Origin: an uncultured Naasia sp.
GTDB lineage: Bacteria > Actinomycetota > Actinomycetes > Actinomycetales > Microbacteriaceae
DNA length: 64,000 bases
Direction of reading: 5' to 3'
NCBI GenBank assembly: GCA_913778905.1
Contig: CAJYYA010000010.1
Span: forward strand, 310,001 to 374,000
Shown: one piece after another, positions 1 through 6,516 of the stretch
Position numbering within the stretch: the stretch's first letter is position 1
Layout: the number at the start of each line of letters is the position of its first letter
Notes under the pieces: model-generated
What the model was told of the DNA's origin: nothing
Databases searched by the model: none
The model's input: only the letters and a program-made list of their open reading frames with translations
Made by a program: the position numbers and the translations under genes

Positions 1-115
1 GGAGAACGGTCACGGCTCCCGACGCGGCGTCACCGGCGTCGTTCCATCCCTCGAACGCGACGACGAGCAGGCGTCCGTCGCCGAAGCGAGCGGGGGAGCT
101 GCTCTCTTCGCTCAT
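1..115 (-). CDS. PAC2 family protein (N-terminal fragment)
   Basis: Only the first 38 codons are inside the window; the gene continues past the left edge. It starts at the ATG at 115 and contains VAFEGWNDAGDAAS, the characteristic opening of actinobacterial PAC2 (proteasome assembly chaperone-like) proteins. The family is cytoplasmic and its bacterial role is unproven. In many actinobacteria it lies close to trmI and the Pup-proteasome genes, as here. It is divergent from the HAD gene, with 150 bp between the two starts. The family call rests on a short stretch plus context. Confidence 0.75.
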   Translation of the reverse strand, partial: MSEESSSPARFGDGRLLVVAFEGWNDAGDAASGAVTVL

Positions 116-251
116 ACGTCTCGTCCTCACGGTCGGGCCCGTCTCCAAGCGAGGTGGGCATCTCTCCAGGATAGTTGCCGTCGAGCGCGCTCCCGTTGGC
201 CGTCGCCGCGGGGCCGCGCCCGCGCGGAACGGAACCGAGACGCCCGCCTCG

Positions 252-257
252 TAGACT
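252..257 (+). promoter_or_regulatory. -10 box TAGACT, leaderless start of HAD gene
   Basis: TAGACT fits the actinobacterial TANNNT -10 consensus and ends 8 nt before the GTG at 266, so transcription would begin at or next to the start codon. No convincing -35 hexamer and no ribosome binding site are visible. Confidence 0.55.
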
Positions 258-265
258 GGGGGCCC

Positions 266-964
266 GTGACTCCAGCTCTGCCCGCCGCCGTCCTCTGGGA
301 CATGGACGGCACACTCATCGACAGCGAGCCCTACTGGTTCGAGGCCCAGGCCGACCTGGTCGCGCGATTCGGCGGGACGTGGAGCGACGAAGAAGCTCTC
401 GAACTCGTCGGAGCCGGCCTCTGGCTCACCGCCGAGGTCATGCAGCGCAAGGGGTGCCCCTGGGACGCCGACGCCATCGTGGACCATCTCACCGATGCTG
501 TTCTCGAGGGGATCCGCCGCGAAGTGCCCTGGCGACCCGGAGCGCGCGAGTTACTCTCCTCGCTGCGAGAGCGAGATGTCACGACGGGCCTGGTCACGAT
601 GTCGATCCGCCGGATGGCGACCGAGGTCGCCGAGGCCGCGAGTCAGCACCTCGGCGGAACCGCGTTCGACGTCATCGTCTCAGGCGACGACGTCGGCGTT
701 CCGAAGCCCGACCCGGAGGCCTACCTGCTCGCCGCCGCGCAGCTCGACGTGGAGATCCGCGACTGCGTCGCCATCGAGGATTCCCCGACCGGCCTCACGG
801 CCGCCGTCGCGTCGGGCGCCGCGTCCATCGGCGTCCCTTTGATGCTGCCGATCGCGGACGGTCCGACGCACACGCTGTGGTCGACGCTCGACGGTCGCAC
901 CCCCGAAGACCTCGCCGTCGTGCTCGCCGAGCGCACGGCCCAGAACAGCACCGGAGGTGCGTGA
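266..964 (+). CDS. HAD-superfamily hydrolase (phosphatase, beta-PGM-like)
   Basis: This is a cytoplasmic phosphatase/phosphomutase-type HAD enzyme of 232 aa. Motif I is DMDGT at residues 12-16 (nucleophile Asp12, acid/base Asp14), followed by a cap that starts IDSEPYWFEA. Motif II is the Thr/Ser in the VTMS stretch near residue 112, motif III is the Lys in VPKPDPEAY near 148, and motif IV is IEDSPTGL near 172. The substrate cannot be told from sequence. The GTG start is set by the -10 box 8 nt upstream. The stop codon lies just before the trmI start and its 3' end carries the trmI ribosome binding site, so the two are co-transcribed. Confidence 0.88.
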   Translation: MTPALPAAVLWDMDGTLIDSEPYWFEAQADLVARFGGTWSDEEALELVGAGLWLTAEVMQRKGCPWDADAIVDHLTDAVLEGIRREVPWRPGARELLSSLRERDVTTGLVTMSIRRMATEVAEAASQHLGGTAFDVIVSGDDVGVPKPDPEAYLLAAAQLDVEIRDCVAIEDSPTGLTAAVASGAASIGVPLMLPIADGPTHTLWSTLDGRTPEDLAVVLAERTAQNSTGGA

Positions 965-965
965 G

Positions 966-2015
966 ATGTCGATGTCCGGCCCTTTCCGCGAGGGCGACCG
1001 CGTTCAATTGACCGGCCCGAAGGGGCGGCTCAACACGATCATCCTGGCCTCGGGCAAGCAGTTCCACAGCCATCGCGGAACGCTCGACCACGATGCTCTG
1101 ATCGGCCTTCCCGACGGTTCGGTGGTCGAGAACTCCGCCGGGGTGAAATACCTGGCCCTGCGACCGCTGCTCAACGACTTCGTCATGTCGATGCCTCGCG
1201 GCGCGGCCATCATCTATCCGAAGGACGCAGCCCAGATCGTGGCCCGGGCCGACATCTTCCCGGGCGCGAAGGTCGTCGAGGCGGGCGTCGGTAGCGGTGC
1301 TCTGAGCCTCTGGCTCCTGCGCGCTCTCGGAGAGAGCGGCTCGCTGGTCTCCTTCGAGCGCCGAGAGGAGTTCGCGGATGTCGCGCGAGGCAACGTGGTC
1401 GGGTTCACAGGGCAGGACCCGGCGAACTGGCGGATCGAGATCGGGGACCTCGTCGAACGTCTGCCGGATGCGGTCGAGGCGGGCTCGATCGATCGCGTCG
1501 TGCTCGACATGCTGGCGCCCTGGGAGTGCATCGACGTCGTCTCGGACGCGCTGACCCCTGGGGGCGTCCTGCTCTGCTACGTCGCCACGGTCACCCAGCT
1601 GTCCCGCGTCGCCGAGGCGATCCGCGGGTCCGGATTCTTCACCGATCCCGAGTCGAACGAGACCCTCGTGCGCGGCTGGCACGTCGAGGGCCTGGCCGTG
1701 CGCCCCGACCACCGGATGGTCGCGCACACCGGCTTCCTCATCACCGCCCGACGACTGGCGCCGGGCACCGAGCTGCCCCAGCCCCAGCGCCGCTCCTCGA
1801 AGACCAGCTACGGCGACGAGGACGTCGAACTGTGGACCCCGGGGGCAGTCGGCGACCGGACGGTCAGCGACAAGAGTCTCCGTCGGCGGGTCCGGGAGGC
1901 GAAGGCGGGCGCGGCGGCCTCGCTCGCTCGCGAGAACGGCGACGCGGACGAGGTCGAGGTGGTCGAGGTGGAGGGCGAATCGCCCTCCGAGAGCGGCGAC
2001 GACCGGAACGACTGA
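966..2015 (+). CDS. trmI: tRNA (adenine-N1)-methyltransferase TrmI
   Basis: This SAM-dependent class I methyltransferase makes m1A58 in the tRNA T-loop. The N-terminal small beta domain reads FREGDRVQLTGPKGR. The SAM-binding loop is VVEAGVGSGALSL, with a later acidic residue in SFERREEF, and LDMLAPWE is the catalytic-site strand. The core ends near residue 285. The last ~65 residues are a charged, Glu-rich tail (EVEVVEVEGES), which is typical of actinobacterial homologues. I chose ATG 966 because GGAGG sits 8 nt upstream; an in-frame GTG at 957 overlaps that ribosome binding site and is less likely. In most actinobacteria mpa and dop follow, but here they do not. Confidence 0.93.
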   Translation: MSMSGPFREGDRVQLTGPKGRLNTIILASGKQFHSHRGTLDHDALIGLPDGSVVENSAGVKYLALRPLLNDFVMSMPRGAAIIYPKDAAQIVARADIFPGAKVVEAGVGSGALSLWLLRALGESGSLVSFERREEFADVARGNVVGFTGQDPANWRIEIGDLVERLPDAVEAGSIDRVVLDMLAPWECIDVVSDALTPGGVLLCYVATVTQLSRVAEAIRGSGFFTDPESNETLVRGWHVEGLAVRPDHRMVAHTGFLITARRLAPGTELPQPQRRSSKTSYGDEDVELWTPGAVGDRTVSDKSLRRRVREAKAGAAASLARENGDADEVEVVEVEGESPSESGDDRND

Positions 2016-2091
2016 CCACGAGGTTCTAGACTTCAGCGGTATCACGACGCTCGTCTCCCGGGCGCATGAGCGAGAACGGCTTCTTCTTCAC

Positions 2092-3048
2092 ATGATCAGA
2101 CGACACGTGCGCACTCTCGCGGCCATCGCCGCATTCGGCGTGCTCGGTATGGGACTCAGCGCGTGCACCACCGGCGAACCCCGTACCTGCGTTCCCACCG
2201 TCTCATCCGGCGCCTCATCCAGCACCGTCACGGCGTCCACCGGATTCGGCTCGGCGCCGCAGGCCTCCTTCCCGACGCCCCTTCTCGCCGACCAGGTGCA
2301 GACGTCCACGCTGATCAAGGGCGACGGACCCGTCGTCCAGTCGGGCGACTACGTCGTGTCAGACGTCACGATCCTCAACGGAGCGACCGGGGCGATCCTC
2401 GACGCCTCCCAGTACAACGGCACCCCGACGACTGCGTTCCAGCTCGACAAGGTCGCCATCGGCGGGCTCGCCGACGGGCTCGCCTGCCAGACCGCCGGCT
2501 CACGCGTGGCCGTGACCATCCCGGCGTCGGTGGCCTTCCCGGACGGCAACGGCCCGGCAGGCCTGACCGACAACACCGCCCTCGTGGTCGTGATGGACAT
2601 CGCCAAGAGCATCGTCGCGCGAGCCCACGGCACCATCAACGCGAGCCAGTCGGGCTTCCCGTCGGTGGTCCGCGCCGTCGACGGTCAGCCCGGGATCACC
2701 TGGAACGGTTCCGAGGCCCCCACGGAGTTCGGCGTGTCGACTCTCATCTCGGGCGACAGCGACCAGACCGTGGCCGAGGGGGATTCCGTCCTCGTGCAGT
2801 ACACGGGGGTCATCTGGAACGAGAAGGAGCCGTTCGACTCCTCCTGGACGAAGAACGGCCCCACGACCCTCGTCGCTTCGCCCGACCAGGTCGTTCCCGG
2901 TTTCGCCAAGGCGATCATCGGCCAGAAGGTCGGCTCCCAGGTCGTCGCCGTCCTCCCGCCGAGCGAGGGCTACGGCGATAAGGCCACGCAGACCATCCCG
3001 GCCGGTTCGACGCTCGTTTTCGTGATCGACATCCTCGCGATCAACTGA
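2092..3048 (+). CDS. FKBP-type peptidyl-prolyl isomerase lipoprotein
   Basis: An exported prolyl cis-trans isomerase, 318 aa. The signal peptide ends in a lipobox (GMGLSAC, Cys near residue 25), so it is predicted to be lipid-anchored on the outer face of the membrane. Two FKBP-like domains follow. The first (about 60-175) is divergent. The second (about 210-318) is well conserved, with VQYTG, FDSSW, QVVPGFAKAI and GYGDK lining the active site; the usual Trp at the base of the pocket is Phe. It occupies the interval between trmI and pafB where proteasome genes are normally found. A TAGACT hexamer at 2028-2033 could be its -10, giving a leader of about 50 nt. Confidence 0.88.
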   Translation: MIRRHVRTLAAIAAFGVLGMGLSACTTGEPRTCVPTVSSGASSSTVTASTGFGSAPQASFPTPLLADQVQTSTLIKGDGPVVQSGDYVVSDVTILNGATGAILDASQYNGTPTTAFQLDKVAIGGLADGLACQTAGSRVAVTIPASVAFPDGNGPAGLTDNTALVVVMDIAKSIVARAHGTINASQSGFPSVVRAVDGQPGITWNGSEAPTEFGVSTLISGDSDQTVAEGDSVLVQYTGVIWNEKEPFDSSWTKNGPTTLVASPDQVVPGFAKAIIGQKVGSQVVAVLPPSEGYGDKATQTIPAGSTLVFVIDILAIN

Positions 3049-3096
3049 CGCGTCACGTTCTCGACCGGTCCGGTCCACTCGAGAAAGGGCGATGAC

Positions 3097-4134
3097 GTGG
3101 CGGAAGCGGTTCCCGCCGAGGAGCGGCTCTTCAGCCTCGTCCTGGCCCTCGTCGCAAGTGAATACGGCCTGACCAAGGCAGAGATCCTCTCGAGCGTGCA
3201 GGGGTATCGGCAGCGTTATCGACGCGGTCAGGACAATGCCACGCTCGAGCGCCAGTTCGAGCGTGACAAAGACGACGTCCGCGATCTCGGCGTGCCGCTG
3301 GAGACCATTGAGTCGCCGACCGAGCCGGGCAACAATCAGCTCCTCCGCTACCGGATCGCGAAGGGCGCGTACGATCTGCCCGCCGACGTCCAGTTCTCCT
3401 CATCGGAGATGACGTTGTTGGGGCTCGCGGCGGAGGTGTGGCGTGAGGGGTCGCTGTCGAACGAGTCGCGCCGCGCCATCCTCAAGCTCCGTTCACTCGG
3501 AGTCGACGTCGATGATTCGACCATCGGATACGCGCCACGTATCCGCGTTCGCGAACCCGCCTTCGACACGCTGAGCGACGCCATCAATCGTCGCGTCGCC
3601 GTCCGCTTCGACTATCTGAAGCCCGGGGCCGAGGGCAGCAGCAGGCGTTTCGTCGAACCGCGAGCACTGGTGAAGCACGAGTCCCGCTGGCACCTCGTCG
3701 GACTGGACCGCGACCGTCGCGCGTCCCGCACCTTCCTGTTGAGCCGCATCGTGGGTGACGTGACGAAGACCCGCACCGTCTTCGAGGCGCCGGATGGCGA
3801 CCCAGCGCGGGAAGCACTCGCCGAGCTCGAGCGCGTCTTCGCGGCCCACCCCGTGGAGATCGACGTGGTGCGAGGTTCCGACGCCGAGCGCCGACTCGAG
3901 ACCCGCGTCATCGGCGACGGTCTTGAGAGCGCCGCCGGGCGTCCGACCGGTGCCGGACCGCGCCGACTGCGCATCGGTTCGACCGACCTCGAACTCCTCG
4001 CCGACGAGATCGCCTCCTACGGTCCCGAGGCGCGAGTCGTCTCGCCCGCTCGTCTGCGCGCGGCCGTCATCGATCGACTGACCCGGGTCCTCGCGGACCA
4101 CCGGGGCCCGGTCCGACAGGGAGGGGACTCGTGA
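3097..4134 (+). CDS. pafB: WYL-domain transcriptional regulator PafB
   Basis: PafB pairs with PafC as a WYL-family activator of the mycobacterial DNA-damage response that is independent of LexA. The 345-aa protein has an N-terminal winged helix (EYGLTKAEILSSVQGYRQRY, residues ~25-45), a middle helical region, and a WYL domain that begins near residue 160 (VRFDYLKPGAEG, then the HLVGLDRDR strand). Translation starts at GTG 3097. The last 4 bp overlap pafC. In most actinobacteria pafA lies directly upstream; here the neighbour is an FKBP lipoprotein. Confidence 0.9.
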   Translation: MAEAVPAEERLFSLVLALVASEYGLTKAEILSSVQGYRQRYRRGQDNATLERQFERDKDDVRDLGVPLETIESPTEPGNNQLLRYRIAKGAYDLPADVQFSSSEMTLLGLAAEVWREGSLSNESRRAILKLRSLGVDVDDSTIGYAPRIRVREPAFDTLSDAINRRVAVRFDYLKPGAEGSSRRFVEPRALVKHESRWHLVGLDRDRRASRTFLLSRIVGDVTKTRTVFEAPDGDPAREALAELERVFAAHPVEIDVVRGSDAERRLETRVIGDGLESAAGRPTGAGPRRLRIGSTDLELLADEIASYGPEARVVSPARLRAAVIDRLTRVLADHRGPVRQGGDS

Positions 4135-5117
4135 CCACCGCTCCGTTCGGCGCGCAGGACAGGCTGGCCTTCCTCCTCTCGCTCGTGCCCTACCTCCTCG
4201 ATCGCGGCACCGTCGCCGTCACCGAGGCGGCCGCCCATTTCGGCGTCGACGAGGACGAGGTCCGCTCCGCCATCCGACTCATCGCCGTGTCGGGCATCCC
4301 CGGCGAGACCGACTCCTACGGCCCCGACGACCTCTTCGACATCGACTGGGACGCGCTCGAGATCGACGATCGCATCGAGCTGACCCACGCTGTCGCCATC
4401 GACGACTCCCCGCGCTTCTCCGCGCGCGAGGCGGCAGCCCTGCTCGCGGGATTGCAGTACCTGTCCGCCTTGCCCGAGAACCACGGGAGCGAGAGCATCG
4501 CCACCCTGTCGCGGAAGCTCGCCACGGGTGCGTCCTCCACTCCGAGCCCCGTGGCGGTCGCCACGCGTGCGGCGAGCGAAGCGCTCGGGCCCATCCGGCG
4601 CGGTCTCACCGAGAGACGTCAGGTGGAGTTCGACTACCGCGACGCGCGCGGCGCAGTGGAGCACCGCATCGTCGACCCGCTCCGGATTGACTCGGAGGAC
4701 CAGAGCTGGTATCTGCGCGCCTGGGATCACAGTCGCGACGCCGTGCGGACCTTCCGCGTCGACCGGATGGATTCGGTGTCCGTCTCCGATCGTCCCTCGC
4801 TGGGGGACGGCTCCGACATCCGACTGCCGGACTCGCTCTTCCAGGGCACGCCGGACGACCTCACCGTGGTGCTATGCGCGACTCCGAGCGCGCTTCCGCT
4901 GCTCGGCGACTTCGTTCCCGACGGGTCACGGCCGGGCAAATCCATGGACGGCATGGTCCGGGTGAGCGTCCGAGTCGGTCACTTCCATGCGTTGAAGCGG
5001 GCCGTGTGCGGCCTTCCCGCCCTCGTCACGGTCGAATCGCCCGAGGAGGCGCGTGAGGCCGTCGCCGGCTGGGCCGAGCAGGGGCTCGCCCAGTACTCCG
5101 ACGGCGGCCGCGGTTAG
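4131..5117 (+). CDS. pafC: WYL-domain transcriptional regulator PafC
   Basis: Partner of PafB. The 328-aa protein has an N-terminal winged helix (AVTEAAAHFGVDEDEVRSAI, ~residues 24-44), a linker with FSAREAAALLAGLQYL, and a WYL domain from ~165 (VEFDYRDARG, WYLRAWDHSRDAVRTFRVDR). It starts at GTG 4131, inside the end of pafB, which indicates translational coupling and a 1:1 complex. Its stop codon TAG at 5115-5117 is also the first half of a -10 box for the next gene. That would separate the regulator pair from the tat operon at the level of transcription. Confidence 0.9.
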   Translation: MTTAPFGAQDRLAFLLSLVPYLLDRGTVAVTEAAAHFGVDEDEVRSAIRLIAVSGIPGETDSYGPDDLFDIDWDALEIDDRIELTHAVAIDDSPRFSAREAAALLAGLQYLSALPENHGSESIATLSRKLATGASSTPSPVAVATRAASEALGPIRRGLTERRQVEFDYRDARGAVEHRIVDPLRIDSEDQSWYLRAWDHSRDAVRTFRVDRMDSVSVSDRPSLGDGSDIRLPDSLFQGTPDDLTVVLCATPSALPLLGDFVPDGSRPGKSMDGMVRVSVRVGHFHALKRAVCGLPALVTVESPEEAREAVAGWAEQGLAQYSDGGRG

Positions 5118-5120
5118 GCT
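5115..5120 (+). promoter_or_regulatory. -10 box TAGGCT overlapping the pafC stop
   Basis: TAGGCT ends 6 nt before the ATG at 5127 and shares its first three bases with the pafC stop codon. The spacing implies a leaderless mRNA for the small membrane protein ahead of tatA. Confidence 0.45.
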
Positions 5121-5126
5121 GGGCGC

Positions 5127-5501
5127 ATGCAGTGGTGGGCGTGGGTTCTGATCTGGGCGGGTCTCGTGATCGCCATGCTCATCATGGTCGCGCTGCTCGG
5201 GTACCGCCTGTTCTCGAAGGCGATGACGGCGTTCCGCGCCTTGGGGAAGCTGACCGAGACCCTCGAGCGGCTGGACGCCGCTGAGGAGCAGCTCGACGAG
5301 AAGCGCTTCGTACCAAGCGTCATCCGCGACCGCGACGAAGTAGAAGGAGAGTGGGAACGACGCCGCGATGCACGCGACGAGGCCCGCGAGCGCAGGGCCG
5401 CTGCCAGGCTGGCACGCGGTAGACTGCTGGTGTCCGCTGACTTGAGACAAAGGACGTTCCCATGGGAATCTTCGGCAACGCATTCACCGGGTGGCATCTG
5501 A
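5127..5501 (+). CDS. Small membrane protein upstream of tatA
   Basis: I do not recognise a family. The protein has 124 aa, one N-terminal membrane helix (residues ~4-28, WVLIWAGLVIAMLIMVALLG) and a long charged, helix-prone C-terminal region rich in Glu, Arg and Asp (~45-95), probably cytoplasmic and coiled-coil-like. The last ~30 residues cover the tatA leader and the first 40 bases of tatA, and read less like protein; a natural stop may have been lost. Position and shape suggest a membrane-associated helper gene, but no function can be assigned. It lies between pafC and tatA on the same strand. Confidence 0.6.
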   Translation: MQWWAWVLIWAGLVIAMLIMVALLGYRLFSKAMTAFRALGKLTETLERLDAAEEQLDEKRFVPSVIRDRDEVEGEWERRRDARDEARERRAAARLARGRLLVSADLRQRTFPWESSATHSPGGI

Positions 5502-5725
5502 TCGCGATTCTCGCGATCGTGCTGCTCCTCTTCGGTGCGCCGAAGCTCCCCGCCCTTGCCAAGAGCATCGGCCAGTCGATGAAGATCTTCAAGAACGAGA
5601 TCAAGACCGACAAGGAAGAGACCGACAAGCGCGACGCCGAGGCCACCCCGGTCTTCACGGCTGATCCCCCCGCGGGAATGCCCGTCAAGGGTGCCGGCGA
5701 GCCGGATCACAAGACCGAGAAGTAG
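5462..5725 (+). CDS. tatA: Sec-independent protein translocase TatA
   Basis: This is the pore-forming subunit of the twin-arginine pathway, which exports folded proteins. The 87-aa protein has the usual layout: a short N-terminal membrane helix (LIAILAIVLLLFGAPKLPAL, ~residues 11-30) with the FGAPKLP hinge, an amphipathic helix (IGQSMKIFKNEIK), and an acidic, disordered tail. ATG 5462 has AAAGGA about 6 nt upstream. tatC follows after 2 bp. No tatB is present, which is normal when TatA is bifunctional or tatB lies elsewhere, as in other actinobacteria. Confidence 0.95.
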   Translation: MGIFGNAFTGWHLIAILAIVLLLFGAPKLPALAKSIGQSMKIFKNEIKTDKEETDKRDAEATPVFTADPPAGMPVKGAGEPDHKTEK

Positions 5726-5727
5726 CG

Positions 5728-6516
5728 GTGGCGCCCCGCTCCCCGCGGAGCGCTAATCCCGAGCGGCGCATGTCGCTCGGCTCGCACCTGGTCGAGCTCC
5801 GCAAGCGCCTGGTCATCTCAGCACTCGCCCTCGTGGTGGGGATGGTGGCCGGCTTCTTCCTGTCGGAGCCGATTTGGGATGCGCTGCGGCAACCGGTCCT
5901 GCAGATCTCCGAGCAGCACCTCGCGAGTATCAACTACACCAACATCTCGCAGGCTTTCGACCTGCGCCTGCAGATCGCTTTCGCGGTCGGTCTCGTGCTG
6001 TCCGCCCCGGTGTGGTTGTTCCAGATCTGGGCGTTCATCGTCCCGGGCCTCAGCAAGCGCGAGCGGGCCTATGGGTTCGGGTTCTTCTTCGCCGCGGTGC
6101 CGCTGTTCTTCGCCGGCTGCTACGCGGGCTGGTCGGTGTGGCCGCACATCGTCGAACTGATGGCCAGCTTCATCCCGTCGGGTGATTCGAGCCTGTTCAC
6201 GGCCAAGGACTACCTCGATTTCGTCCTCAAGCTCATCATCGTGGTGGGGGTCGCGTTCGTCCTCCCCGTGTTCCTCGTCCTGCTCAACTTCGTCGGCGTC
6301 CTGAGTGCGAAGGGCATCATCGCCGGATGGCGCTGGGCCATCCTGACGATCGTGCTCTTCACCGCCACGGCGACGCCGGCGGCCGACCTCTTCTCGATGT
6401 TCCTCCTGGCGATCCCGATGATCCTGCTCTACCTGTCCGCCTGGGTCATCGCCTGGTTCCACGACCGCGCGGCGCTGAAGCGGCAGGACGCGCTGACGGC
6501 GGAGCTGGTGTCATGA
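5728..6516 (+). CDS. tatC: Sec-independent protein translocase TatC
   Basis: TatC is the receptor that binds twin-arginine signal peptides. It has 262 aa and six predicted membrane helices. Hallmarks are the N-terminal cytoplasmic MSLGSHLVELRKRL (the conserved HLxELR), the periplasmic loop with PVWLFQIWAFIVPGLSKRER, and the fourth-helix region LPVFLVLLNFVGVLSAK. It starts with GTG 2 bp after tatA. Its stop overlaps the helicase start (ATGA at 6513-6516), so tatA, tatC and helY are translated as one operon. Confidence 0.95.
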   Translation: MAPRSPRSANPERRMSLGSHLVELRKRLVISALALVVGMVAGFFLSEPIWDALRQPVLQISEQHLASINYTNISQAFDLRLQIAFAVGLVLSAPVWLFQIWAFIVPGLSKRERAYGFGFFFAAVPLFFAGCYAGWSVWPHIVELMASFIPSGDSSLFTAKDYLDFVLKLIIVVGVAFVLPVFLVLLNFVGVLSAKGIIAGWRWAILTIVLFTATATPAADLFSMFLLAIPMILLYLSAWVIAWFHDRAALKRQDALTAELVS

